Source: Hysterium pulicare CBS 123377
Lineage: Eukaryota; Ascomycota; Dothideomycetes; Hysteriales; Hysteriaceae
DNA: 64,000 nt
NCBI GenBank assembly: GCA_000467715.1
Contig: AJFK01000509.1
Location: 62,001 to 126,000 of the forward strand
Reading direction: 5' to 3'
Translations under genes and position numbers: made by a program
The notes under the pieces: generated by a model
Seen by the model: only the letters and a program-made list of their open reading frames with translations
Databases searched by the model: none
What the model was told of the DNA's origin: nothing
Shown: piece by piece, positions 34,151 through 46,039 of the stretch
Position numbering within the stretch: position 1 is the first letter of the stretch
Layout of the letters: every line of letters begins with the position of its first letter

Positions 34151-35326
34151 CTAAGGATTTGATGAGTTTCGACGAGAGGTTTGTCGAAGAGGATACTTCT
34201 TTCGCACCCCATGCTCCACCGGGTCAGAAGGGTCTGGCTCCCACGGCGAATCAACTTCCATTTCCTTCTTCTCTATCTTTGCGAGCTCTTTTTCCTCCTC
34301 CATATCGAGTGCCATCGTTTTCAGAACTCCAATGCCGTTATAGAGAATTGTCTCCGATCTTTCCACATAGCGAGCGATCTTTTTGGGGTCTGAGGTCCAT
34401 TTCCACTTGTCGTAGGAAAGATATGGATTCCATGATACTAGCCCCATGTTCATATACGGCAATCGAAACCCATCGTTTGGTAAGCCATCGCTTTCCCATG
34501 TTGATTTGAAAAGCATTTTGTGCACCCATAGTGCCTGTACCGGAAATTGAACACAACTCGCTGCTATCATAGGTGGTCCTTTCGGCACATGTACTACTGG
34601 CATATACATGGCGTCTCTGATGCCAAATCGATCACAAATAGTAAAGTTGGTGACGCCGTCGAGAGTAGCGCGCTCCCAAGAATAACCCATTTCCGCTACA
34701 TCCTCAGTAAGAATGGCATATGGCTCCGGTATCAGATGTTTCGCAATCCAATGGAAGGCGTGTGCGACTTCGTGGACCATCGTAACAGCAAACCCCCAGT
34801 AAAATATGGCGTCGGCTGAGGGTGATCGATACGATTTATTCTGCTGGATGTATCTGAGCCATTTAATGTTGAAGCCAATATCATACTGGTGCTTTCCGCG
34901 TCTTCTCCATCGTGCGTGGACCGGACGCTTAAAAGTCTCGAACTTCATGGTGGTCCTATCGGCCAATTTTTGGAGTTGGTTGTGTACGGCCTTGCTAGCT
35001 TCTGCAGATTTCTCCTTCTCGTTCTCCTTCAAATACCACTTGCCGGTTTCGGGGTCTTCGATTAGTTCGCCGTAATAAACGTGTTTCCACCAGCCCATAA
35101 AGGTCTCCCTAGTAAGATATAGAGTCGCCAAACGGAGCGCTGGGAGAAATGCATTGTATGTTTCCTCGCTTTGGTGTCTCCAGGGTCCATCTCGAGCAAA
35201 CAGAGGATGTACATCATTATCTAGATCTCCTTCGGGGTTTCCGCCGAGCTCTACCTCCGTGAAACCATGCTCCCGCAATTTAGGTTCGCAGGCGAGCTTC
35301 AGCCTGTACTCTTCGCAAATTTCCAT
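34151..35326 (-). CDS. Putative zinc metallopeptidase-like protein, paralog 3 (HEVAHAF)
   Basis: A single-exon 391-residue protein with the family layout: GDLDNDVHPLFARDGPW, LPALRLATLYLTRETFMGWW, KHVYYGELIEDP, then the core TMVHEVAHAFHW (His185, Glu186, His189) and VAEMGYSWE about 23 residues downstream (Glu212 candidate ligand). The next block VHVPKGPPMIAASCVQFPVQ and HKMLFKSTWESDGLPNDGF match paralog 2 closely. The tail is Lys/Glu- then Arg-rich. The spacing between HExxH and the EMG motif differs by three residues per paralog (29, 26, 23), suggesting a flexible loop between the metal ligands. No signal peptide is seen. Confidence 0.82.
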   Translation of the reverse strand: MEICEEYRLKLACEPKLREHGFTEVELGGNPEGDLDNDVHPLFARDGPWRHQSEETYNAFLPALRLATLYLTRETFMGWWKHVYYGELIEDPETGKWYLKENEKEKSAEASKAVHNQLQKLADRTTMKFETFKRPVHARWRRRGKHQYDIGFNIKWLRYIQQNKSYRSPSADAIFYWGFAVTMVHEVAHAFHWIAKHLIPEPYAILTEDVAEMGYSWERATLDGVTNFTICDRFGIRDAMYMPVVHVPKGPPMIAASCVQFPVQALWVHKMLFKSTWESDGLPNDGFRLPYMNMGLVSWNPYLSYDKWKWTSDPKKIARYVERSETILYNGIGVLKTMALDMEEEKELAKIEKKEMEVDSPWEPDPSDPVEHGVRKKYPLRQTSRRNSSNP

Positions 35327-38300
35327 AGTCGACGCAGCAGAAAGTGAAAGTCTGGTATAGTGTGTTGTATCGTTAGGTTTGAGTTGTAGAGGTGTGTGGA
35401 GGGAAGCGTTTGATTGTAGGAGTTTCTGGGGAGAGACTCAAGAGACGGTTTTGTAAGCACGAGGTTGGTAGTGATTACATTGTGAAGTAGCTATGTGTGG
35501 CGCTATCATCGACCAGGTCCCACGTGCATTCGTCGGTGATGCTTTTCATACTGTGCACGAACAATGTAGCCCGCTCGTGTGACAAAGTAGCGTCTCCAAA
35601 TATTGGAGGGCGGCGTTTCTAGCATGATTTCGGGGCAGCTGCATTGTATAATAATATTGTCCATCATTTTATCGTGTCCTATAAGAGTTGTCAGAGGAGT
35701 CCAAGAGGGACCTTGTAGAGGCAACTTATACAGCAACAATGTTAGGGCAGAGTAGGTTCCTTCGAGTTTCCATCAATGTCCAAGCTGGCTTTGCCAGACA
35801 CACTCCGATCTCGCTAGAGTAACTTGAAAGCGACAGGAAGCCGCAGAATTCTCGCAGGGACAAGTTTTGTTTGCTTTTTGCTGTTTGGGCTGCAGTATTG
35901 AAACTGTCGCAGTGTACAAACCCTCCATCCTCTTGGATTGCGGTGCGTCAGAATGGTGTGTTTCCCCTGGCTGACTGCAGAATCTTCTAGATACGAAGCC
36001 GACAAATCAGATCTTGATGACGAAGGTCATGTACCGGCCTGGCATGCCTCTATGCTCCGACGACTTGTGGCACCCAGGCGCTGCACCCTTAGAGGATGAG
36101 CAGTGCCACCTTCGTAAAATGGTCCTATAACTTCGATATGACTCCAGATGATGAGGATCGGAGTAAACCAGGCCTCTGTTTTCCATTGCCGACGTATGGG
36201 TATCGAATAGTATTAGGATCGCGCCGGAGCTACCGATCTACCAGTCATCATTGAAGACGAAGGACGACCGACGCCTATAGCGTTTGTAAACTAGAACCTG
36301 CATACAATGGTCGGATTGGACCCAGTCGGTCCGTAAAACACTATGTATCGGAGTAAGCTTGAAGACAGCATTCATAGGTATGCCCATGGACCAGAAAGCG
36401 CCGTAAAGCTGATGCTACCGTATAGATGCGGGTTTAGTCTGGGGATGTTTGGTTAACTGAATAATAGTCTATCCGACGTTTGATAAAACTTGGGCTCATC
36501 CGATACCCCTGTAAGGGACTTAAGTCAGTTACTGTCCTGACACTATTTGCATCTTGGCCAACCGTTCGTTTTTCAATTACTTTTCTTCCGACTTTCTGAT
36601 AGTCCGACAACCTTGAATAGACCGGCTGGATTTGTTTGACGTGTTATACCGACCTTCAATCAATTCCGGAAGTCCGATCCGTATCGTTATACCTGGGCCT
36701 TTAGCCAAAGCTGTTGTACAATGCTTTGAACAAGAGAGGGGATCAGAAGCTGACATTGTACAGATATCCCAACAAATGCCTCCTTGACGGGGGTCTCGAA
36801 GGCCTCAGAGGTACAGCCGGTTCTCGAACCAAATGATCGTGTAGATTTAATGCTTTTGAATCGTCCACGATCAGCTGGACGCCGAACTATCGCAGAGGTT
36901 TTCTTCAATCTATTGACAGGTATTTCATCGGATCCGCATCACCCTGGGGTAGATTTGGTTGTGCTTTCAAATCGTCGGACAACTTGTCCATTCGACTAAG
37001 TCCGGGCGGATGTCAGAATAGCAGTCTAACGTGGTTTCGACCGATGATAGAGCCGTAATCCTTTCATGAACAGAGATATACGATGTGTCCGACGTCGATA
37101 TAGAAGCTGCCTGCGAACCATCGCAACTGTTGGGACCCTCTTTGGCTGGAAGTATGCTGGAGTATCCAAGGCTAATAAATGGAAAAGACCAACGTTTTAT
37201 GTCGAGAGCATACACCTGCTCGGTCTCGCAATACTCAGTGCCTGGATAGGGTAACCAACAGTCACAGCCCAGTTCGGTCGAACCTGCTTCTTCACTCAAC
37301 CAAAGCGAACTATTCGAAGACCTCACTTGGAGTCATTCTAGTAACGGACTTGATAGGACTTGAGATAAGGAAAACGATCGAATTTAGGTTCGATAACCTA
37401 GCGCGATGCAATCGACTGCGGAAAGAAGCTTGAGCAAAGGGCAACTTTTGTCGATTTCAAAACCAATCGCAGCAATGAGAGTTAAACCATATCTTCGCGC
37501 CATCGATAGCGCATAGACGAGGCAAGTTGGGAGTAATGACACTAAGTATAATGACAATAGAGATAACGATCAAGCAGGATTATACTAAGAGCGAACTACC
37601 AGTATTGAGAAGCCAAGGACAGGTACATGCAGAGCGGGCACGCTCTAATTGAGTTGAACGAAAGAGGGCAGATGCTACCTGTGAAGAGTCAGTATCGGTA
37701 TAATCAATCCAGGATCGCGACGCCGTTGGCTACTCACAAGCTTGGCGGAGATGTTCCGACAAATTAATACGACATTATAGAGACTTAGAATGAGACGTCC
37801 GCTCGCTCAACTCAACGATAGAATATAGGATGAAAAGTCGTCCCCTTCTCTAGTATCATCGAACGTGGAGAATATGTCAAGGCTAGCCGTTCAAGTCGAC
37901 GTTGTGTGCCTACCGAACTCGAAGCGCTGGATCCGTATGCCTAGCGCCTTCGGTCGAATTCCTGCTAATGCGCAAGGTCGGAGGCTAAATGAAGGTACGA
38001 GCGGAGGCCAACGTAGGCTTATTGATGCTAGCAGAAGAGAGGAAGGCAGTATCCGGAGGCTAAGCTTTGAGTGTGGAGATGCCGACTAGTTTGCTATCCC
38101 CCAGGTCATTTCGAAGGACGATCCGGGAGGGGGGTCTGACGCGACGTGGGTGACCGTAAATTTTAGCCCGGCGTGAATCATTAAGGGCTCTGTATTGGTT
38201 TTTGTTAGAGAAGGTATGCTGCTAGTAAGCAACTCCTGCGCCCTACCCTAACCAATGAGGCAACTGCATGACGAAAATCTCTAAGGCTGGCTACCCTACT

Positions 38301-41248
38301 TTTCTAAACCATGGCTGCAGCGGCCGCATCGAACACTCTCCGATACTGGTTATGATCTCGGGAACACAAGACACTGCCTCACACCTGCTATACCAACAGG
38401 CAGGAACTGCATGCATAGCAAGAAGTCAGCACTCCATATCTTCCTAGTAGAACTAGGTAAACTATTGATGATAAGGGAGACTGGAACTCACCACCGTTGG
38501 TCACACCGCGAACTTCGAGACTGACATCGCTTTCCCCGCCTATGGTAGGTCTCTCAACATTGGGTTCCTCGGCGGTGGTCGCAGATACAGAAGAATTTAA
38601 TGGAGCGTTATCTTGCACAAGATAAAACTTTCGTCGCTTCGAGTACTTGTTGTGTTAGACAACATTGCTGCCCCGTCCATTCGTCGGGGTTGCATGTCGG
38701 GCCGAGGCATCCCCTTTGAGATTGAGCGGAGCTACGTGGTGAGGAAGTTTCTGCAGATGAAAGAAGCTGGACAAATTTTTTATCGTTACATCAATCACAA
38801 CGTTGCCCAGTTCTTCTACTAGTAGCTGCTAAAAATCATCTGGCGGTGGGGCATTTCTTGAAAGCAAATGACTGTGACAAGAGGATCTGAGAAAAAGCCG
38901 AAATGACGAGAGCAGTGGATTGCCCATTTGCGTTCCAAGGGTAAGTAGGTTTCGTACCTCAATGCAGCGTGCGTGTAAGCTTTAAACGTTTCAAGATTGA
39001 AGAGACGAATGACGACCACGAAGAAGATGGAGCTAGTGAGAAATTTTTTAGGACAAAGCATCCTGGTTCATGAAAATATGAAGATCTTTACCGATGTTAA
39101 GGCGGCGTCACTTGTTATGTAGGGCCCTTCCTCTTCTATACGCCTTCTAATCGGTGTACTACAATAGTACTCCAACATCCCAACGCCGTATCCAATGTCA
39201 AAAACCAGGCACATCAGTATCCTAATCCAGAACAGCCTTTCTTAGGATTAGAGTTGTTATGCTGATCCAGAGCCAGACTGTCCAATTTCATGATCGCAGC
39301 ACACGCCAATGCCTCGACATCCTCTTCAGGTATACTCGCGCAGATGCATCCCTTCGACATTGATATCTTTCCATTGTCTTCTCTGACAAAAACAGCAGGG
39401 TGGTCTGATGGCGCTTCGTTGAGAAATCTGTCCATAGGGCTTGGATCTTTTGTGCTCCTGCAAGACCCAGGCTCGAGGTGGATTATGGGACTATGATAGG
39501 GACAGTAAGGTGGCTTGCTGTTCGAAGAACATTGCTCTAATGTATGCTCAGTCTTTCTGGCTAGAGAAGCGCATGTCGCGCGCGGAATAGAGTCTTGCCG
39601 GTGTGAGAATGGACTTCTTCGCAGGAATATGGATTAAGCAACGACGTCCGTGGTATGTTTGTCACAAGCATCGGTGCCTGGGTTTGAGCACTTTCGTTGG
39701 AAAGGCGCTTTAGTCCTTCAATCCTCGACGGTGCAATTTTCTCCCTGGGAGGCGGTCAGCAGCTTAGCGAGCCATACTACGATGCACTTAACTTCTTCTC
39801 GGCAGCAGTATTGTTCACGTTCATAGTTATGTGAATGATGAACTGAGATTCAAGAGATAGGGGGACTGTCCTTTCCTGCGGGAGTCATATGCTTTTCACA
39901 TCAAGAAAGGAGAGACCACGGTATTCGCCGCGAGGCGATCGAATGAGTGAGGTAAGCTTTTGAAGCAGGACATGGAAACTACTAGGTTAGAAGAACGCCA
40001 CTATCGACTTAAAATGAGACCTATTGCACAGCTCATATTTGGCAGATATGGGGCTGTGGATATCTATGCTCGAGATCATGCCAAAACTCGATCATGGGGT
40101 CAGTGAGCCAGGAAGCGACGTAACAGGCGTTCGACCAGGCCACCAAGCACCCACAGCTTGATGAGGTAGGCAGATCACAGTGGCAAAGCCCAGGTACGTG
40201 AAGACTGGCGTCTTGTTCATTTCTTGGGATTTTCACTACCTTTCCAAACAGTTTCTTACGTATCAGGTCGACTTCGCGCAACATTGTCATTTTGAGACAA
40301 GTCTCAGTATGATATCGAGGATGCTGACTGTAATAGCAGAATTCCGCTAACACAGGATCGGATTGATGTCAAAGATGATGAGAGCGGAGCCGTTGTGACA
40401 GAGTCGTACTTGGACAGAGGAGGTGCCGAGAAGGTGCCGGACCATTCAACGCGGAACCATAGCCCTGGTGATTGGATACGTAAAATCGCTCATTCTCTAT
40501 TCGAATGTGGGTGCGACAGCCGCCTGCGAGGCGGTTACTACACACTCTGAAGAGACGAAAGCGTCGCTAAGCAAGAAGTAGTAGAGGAAAGCGGGGAAAC
40601 AAAATCAGAAGCGGTGTCTGTCACTATGCTTCATCTACCTGCCTTCTTTGGAATCCGGCAGAAGGAAAAGGCCGCAAATGGATGCTAGGACAAAGAGTAT
40701 CCCTGGCTTCTAGAAAAACGACTGGGTGAGTAGGAAAGAAAATGAATGATGAGAAGGCCGACGCCACAGGCCTCGGTCCAACATTGAAAGCTGGAAGCTA
40801 CAGAATGAACCCAAGATCGAGTCGTTGAGATGTGTCAAAGCGCTGCATACGTTCACCTACCCTACAGCCTCCGTGATAGATAAATGAAGTCAGCGATGAG
40901 TGGCTACAGCCGCAGTACATGTCGTCCTCAGCGCGCAGACAGCACGGCCCTTGACAGACAGTGGCAATCGCATTGGAAGGGCTGCCACAGCTGAATTGCG
41001 CGGCACGGGCGAAAGTATATAGGCGGTGAAGGTGGAAGACGTCTGCCTCGCGGGCTGAGGAGAGATGAAGTGAGGTCGTGGTGGAAGCGCTAATCCCTCT
41101 TTCGGCGAGCTAAAACAACTAGCCTCATCCCGTCTTAGCGTTGGTCACATCTTCACATCTTGGCAAGCAGCCGTCTCTCGCATTGGACGCGGCAACACTT
41201 ACTTGCCGCCTCAATATGTGACCACCACCTTCCACCTTACTTGAGCCC
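35327..41248. other. Gene-poor region of about 5.9 kb
   Basis: No convincing gene. Composition is near-average, not obviously AT-rich, and stops are frequent in all frames. Weak candidates are a 77-codon minus ORF at 35506-35739, an exon-like pair near 38290-38680 (minus), a minus frame at 39214-39435 ending KKGCSGLGY after a CAG acceptor, and a minus frame at 40033-40353. I found no reverse transcriptase, integrase, transposase or terminal-repeat motif by eye. A TATATA box at 41018-41023 may serve the next gene. Confidence 0.4.
38290..38680 (-). pseudogene. Possible exon pair of an unrecognised gene
   Basis: The minus strand reads FYLVQDNAPLNSSVSATTAE and, further on, GGESDVSLEVRGVTNG up to a GTGAGT donor near 38490. 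A TGCATGCAG acceptor near 38400 resumes an open frame. The peptide looks coding but no family is recognised and no start is seen. Confidence 0.22.
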
Positions 41249-42737
41249 ATGGATGAGGTGAGCGGGCATATCTCAGCGAAGGTCCAAGCGTTGAGTGACA
41301 TTGAACTTGCCGCCCTTCTCTGCCTTGTTGCGGACCAGCACTGTATTATCGAAACCGAGAAAGGCCTGTTGGACGGGCTCGAGGAAGAACTGAGACTTGT
41401 AAATTGCTTTTTCACCTTATTTTGTCCACAAAGCTAACCTGGCTAGGTTGCCCACGATGTTTTTGGCTTGACGTGTGCTGTTCTGGACTGCTCGGAAAGC
41501 ACCACCCTGGATGAGTTTGGGAATGGGCTTCTTGTAAGAGAGGAGAGCGATGATTATTTCAACAATCGAAATGGTAAACTTAGAGAAGATGTGAGTGACT
41601 GATGCTTCCGGCTGGGTTCATCCAATCCTTTCATGCTCTGTCCCACTAGTCGTCACGTTTTATTCTGTAACAACGATCTGCGTTCTAAGCATTGTGACAG
41701 TATCTGTCTTTCTCTTCGGATTCATCTCGACCATCCGATAGACGTACTTCCAAAAGTCCTGGGGCATTCGGCGCGCTGGATAGTCGGAGGATTGCGAATG
41801 TAGTGATTGCTAAGAATCTTAATGAAACGCATCATCAGGTTCAGATTCAAGCTCTCGAGGTGGGTGCCTTCGTTCATGTTTCTGCGAAGCAAAAATCTTG
41901 CTCACAGGCACATAGTTGATTGGTGGCAAACGAATCTACACTCGGACAGCAGTCCATGCGGCCCCAAGGCCATTCCTTTTCGTGGCTCTTGTTGCTTCTG
42001 AGTCCCCTCGATTGACTTCCCATCTGGTAAGTTAGCAAGCTAAATAGTTCTAACTAGACTAAGATCTACAGAATGATCAATTCTTCATTTCACATAAACA
42101 TCACCCGGATGACGGACTGGCAAATGTGGATGATGAATACGCACATAAACCTGCTTCTGATGATGGGGAATCGATATCTTCTGTGATTCGCACTCCTTCG
42201 ACGATTTTCCCATTCAAGAAGCCCTCATCCCCTGTATTCTCTCAAGATGTAAGCATGCGGCCCGGCCATTTCATTGACAGGCACTAACTTGAGTTTAGGA
42301 CATTGCAAAGCTCACAGGACTTACAATCGAAGTGAGAATGAGTTCTGAAGTGCGAGCATATCTTCACAATATTGTGGTTTTTTTGCGACTCCACCGAGCT
42401 GTTGGGGGAGGAATATCAGCAACAGCTACCCGGCACTTTACCGCACTCGTTCGGTAAGGTTTCTCCTTCATGCTTTTCAACAAGTAAACTCGATACATTC
42501 AGAGCTAATTCTAGTAGTGCTTTGGCGCCATTGCATGGTCTTTCTTACGTCTCGCCATCGCTCGTCGCGCTTGCAGCCCGAAAGATATATCCACATCGAA
42601 TAGTGCTCACCTCCCCTGAAAATGAACGAAGCATGCAATGGGGTAGTTCATTAGAAGCTGTAAAGGCAGTATTAGACGGACTTACTGTTGAAGATGTAAT
42701 TGAGGAAGTGTTGCAATCTGTAGAAGTGCCCTTGTAG
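41249..42737 (+). CDS. Fungal conserved protein, often annotated 'magnesium chelatase'
   Basis: Seven exons (41249-41398, 41447-41590, 41701-41859, 41916-42026, 42072-42248, 42299-42453, 42503-42737) give 376 residues, all joined in frame. Blocks I recall from ascomycete proteins carrying this label are present: LSDIELAALLCLVADQHCII, HDVFGLTCAVLDCSESTTLD, IANVVIAKNLNETHHQVQIQ ALEL, RIYTRTAVHAAPRPFLFVAL, then YLHNIVVFLRLHRAVGGGIS, GLSYVSPSLVALAARKIYPH and the C-terminal RSMQWGSSLEAVKAVL. The last two resemble the C-terminal helical lid of AAA+ Mg-chelatase/YifB-like ATPases, but no Walker A motif is seen, so ATPase activity is doubtful. It lies 300 bp from NAD kinase in the same orientation. 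Confidence 0.75.
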
Positions 42738-43037
42738 TCCGAATATTAAAAGGCTTTCCGGCGCCACTTTTGATAGAGTACCCGACTGCTTAGGGACATT
42801 GGAAGTGATCGATCGAATCTATTGCCGCAAAAATACAACATGCAGTTCAACATGATGAGTAATTGCTTTGCAAGGAATGCAAGTGTTGCTGATAGATCCC
42901 CAAGCGCCTTTTGATTGGCACGAACGTCATTGCCCCACGTTTTTGTCGAAGTCGCGTTGAACCTCGCGTTGGAGTACAAAGACAATTCAGTCCGCACCGA
43001 CTGGATGTTTTTGTGAGACATTTTTTGTTCTTCCGGA

Positions 43038-44803
43038 ATGGATCAACTCAAGCCTGAGGCTCAGAGTGTCCCTGAAATTGTCACGGCGAATGAGGTAACA
43101 GACATCTGCATGCCCACATCTACAATAGCTAACGTCCACTCTGGGGAATCGCGATGATGACAATAACAGTGCCAGCGACCATGAGGCGCAACAAGCTCTA
43201 GAGGTATGTGAGAGGTCCAGGCATATTATATGCAGCTACTGATTGTCTCGTTACAGGTAGTATTCGAAAAGGGCGATGGCTACCGCCGAAAATCCTCCAT
43301 CGTCCCAGCAAATGCACCTCGACCAGAGAACGCTCACCGGAATACCCAATGTTTTGTACATTCGCTCCTCGAAAAACATGAAGGGTCTTACTTCACGAAT
43401 CATACTGCTAGCTATGAAGGACTTTTCCAGGAGCGAAAAATGGATAAGGATGCGGAGGCACACCCAGAGAATAGTCATCAGTCAAGACTTCTTACCAAGA
43501 AGCAAATATCTGATATGGCTTTTGGGATAAGAGAACTCGCTAAAAAGCTTGCTAATATACGGATCAAAATGCGTGTGCATCACGTATTCATTCTAGCGAA
43601 AGCTCATGACGAGACCTTGATACATAACGCGCGGGAGATGGCTGAGTGGCTATTGATGCTGAATGCCGGATATAGAGTGTAAGCCGCCGATGAATCTATC
43701 AACCCGTGAAACGACTGATGTTGGAATAGCTACGTGGAGCACACCTTGGAGACCAACAAGATTTTCGACGCGGCGGGACTGATAGCGTCGAATCCAACTT
43801 TCAAAAGCCGTCTCAGGTTTTGGACTACCGAATTATGCGCACAGAAACCTCAGACGTTTGATATAGTACTTGCGGTAAGCTTGAAGTTTTGCACAAATAG
43901 GAGAATAGGATTGACCGATGACTAGCTTGGCGGAGATGGAACTGTCCTATATGCAAGTTGGCTATTCCAACGAATAGTCCCTCCTGTCCTTGCATTCTCA
44001 TTGGGATCCCTCGGGTTCCTGACCAAATTCGATTATGATGGCTATCCCGTAACGCTGTCTCGGGCATTTGATGAAGGCATCACCGTAAGTCTAAGGTTAA
44101 GGTTTGAAGCGACCGTAATGCGATCGCAAAACATTTCAAACCCAAATCGAGACTTAGTTGAAGAACTCATCGGCGAGGAGTGCGAAGATAATCATACACA
44201 CAAACCTGACGGTACACATAACATTCTCAATGAAGTTGTTGTGGATCGTGGGCCAAACCCAAGTATGTCTCCATCACCACCTGTTCTATGTCGCTAACAG
44301 ATGACCTAGCAATGTCAACCATTGAACTATTTGGGGACGATGAACACTTCACGACAGTCCAAGCGGACGGCGTCTGTGTTTCTACCCCCACTGGCTCTAC
44401 AGCTTACAACCTAGCAGCGGGCGGTTCGTTATGCCATCCCGACAACCCTGTCATCCTTGTCACTGCAATATGTGCACACACCTTATCATTCAGGCCAATC
44501 ATCCTCCCAGACACGATAGTGCTGCGAGCAGGCGTACCCTATGATGCCAGGGCAAGTTCATGGGCGAGCTTTGACGGAAGAGAACGGTAAGCACTTCCTC
44601 AAAATTTGCGTATCATTGGTACTGAATCATCTAGTGTGGAACTCCGACCTGGTGATTATGTGACGATATCAGCCTCCCGCTTTCCATTCCCTAGCGTTTT
44701 GCCAATAGATAGAAAGGGTAAAGATTGGGTAGACAGCATTTCTAGAACGCTTCAATGGAACTCGAGACAGCGGCAGAAGAGCTTCAAAGAATGGAATAGT
44801 TGA
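43038..44803 (+). CDS. NAD kinase (ATP-NAD kinase)
   Basis: Seven exons (43038-43094, 43129-43203, 43257-43678, 43730-43874, 43926-44262, 44310-44586, 44635-44803) give 493 residues. The N-terminal third is low-conservation and includes [20 protein letters not shown], typical of fungal NADKs. The catalytic GGDG reads [18 protein letters not shown], followed by [16 protein letters not shown]. The NE motif is [12 protein letters not shown], and the glycine/threonine loop is [20 protein letters not shown]. The C-terminal strands include [12 protein letters not shown] and [10 protein letters not shown]. The enzyme makes NADP from NAD and ATP. A GTAAGT inside exon 5 is not used, since the reading frame and homology run through it. 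UTR1-type cytosolic enzyme is likely as no mitochondrial presequence is evident. Confidence 0.93.
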
Positions 44804-45168
44804 AGACTTGAGCAAAGATAGATCTAGACATTGTCTCATTTCAAGAATATTACGTTTTTGTGGCATGGGACTCGGCAGCTAATTGGTTCGCCTCTAGTGA
44901 GCGAGTATCAACTGACGAGCTTCACCTGGAAGATTTTTTGAGACGGTGAACTGAAATTCTTCGTTTGGAACACAGTGCAAAAGAAGCTCTTAGCTCAATC
45001 ACCCTCGGCTCTCTCTTAGTTATTCTTTTACACCTTCCTTCCGCTTCGCACCGTATGTCTTTACACCATCAAATCAACATCATCACATAAAATGGATTTG
45101 CTCATTGACAGCACTATCAAAGATGGGATTCAAACAGTCCATGAAAAGATAAGAGGAGCCTTCCGATC
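44804..45168. other. Intergenic, upstream of BTB gene
   Basis: CT-rich near 45010-45070 (likely leader), followed by an ATG at 45092 whose frame closes at 45176. See the BTB entry. Confidence 0.4.
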
Positions 45169-46039
45169 GTGTGTCTGACCCTCACGAACTTCCATTTCAG
45201 CATGCTGATCGTCTTGCTAGTGGTGCTTACACTGACCTGACGATCACCTGCGGCAACGATAATTATCAGATTCACAAGTTAATTGTGTGCCTTCAATCTG
45301 AATTCTTCAAGAAGGCAATAGAGTTTGGAAAAGTGAGTAATTTTGCTGCCGAGCACAACAGCCGTCTCACTCTCGAAAACGCGACACTGACACTGACATC
45401 TCCAAGGAGGCCTTCGAAAACCGGATCAATTTGCCTGAAGATGAACCCGCGATTGTCAAAATCATGATACAGCATTTCTATTATGTCGATTACGACACAT
45501 CCCCAGCCAACTCGAATGATGAAGGTCAACTGCTATTGTCTACGACGGAGGGTGCACGATCAGAGTTTACAAGTGAAACTAATTATGACGGTGCAGAAAT
45601 TCGCCTATGTCCCCATGGTTTCAGACATTATTCTTGCCCAGACGATGAGTCGAAAATCATAAACGACAAAGCACAAGATCTTATTGTACATGCGAAAGTC
45701 TACGCCATTGCCGACAAATACTTCATACCCCAACTGAAAGTGCTGGCAAGACAGAAATTCAAAGTCGTTGCCCATTACCATTGGAATTCGCTCTCTTTCA
45801 TCGAAGCTGCGAAGTTTATTTTCACCTCGACCTTGGATAGCGATAGAGGCTTAAGAGACTTTGTGGTTGAAGTCATTGCGGCGAAGATAGAGTTGATGGG
45901 AACGAAGGAGATGAGGGAGGCGGTAGATGAGTGTCCCGGCATGGTGCTTGCGGTCTTGGATAAGAAGGCAGAATTCCACGGGTGGTACAAGGCTGAGAAA
46001 TCTCGTCATCTGAGCCCATGCTTAATGTCTGTGGATTGA
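45092..46039 (+). CDS. BTB/POZ domain protein
   Basis: BTB/POZ protein of the fungal type. Motifs: FQHADRLASGAYTDLTITCG, then YQIHKLIVCLQSEFFKKAIE, the intron 45334-45406 (GTGAGT to CCAAG), and EAFENRINLPEDEPAIVKIM followed by IQHFYYVDYD. Between the BTB helices and the C-terminal region sits an insert with LCPHGFRHYSCPDDE, with two Cys and three His residues that could bind metal. The C-terminal helical part reads HAKVYAIADKYFIPQLKVLA. The start is uncertain: the ATG at 45092 opens a frame that ends at 45176, and the BTB frame has no ATG upstream of 45333. A one-base indel near 45150-45176, a sequence error or a non-ATG start would explain it. BTB proteins often dimerise or adapt Cul3 ligases; the role here is unknown. 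Confidence 0.72.

Noticed and set aside
35327-41248. A decayed retroelement or DNA transposon in the gene-poor stretch
   Set aside because: No reverse transcriptase, integrase or transposase motif and no clear terminal repeats were seen by eye.
44083-44090. GTAAGT donor-like site inside NAD kinase
   Set aside because: The frame stays open and the translated sequence continues with NAD kinase homology ([10 protein letters not shown]), so it is exon.
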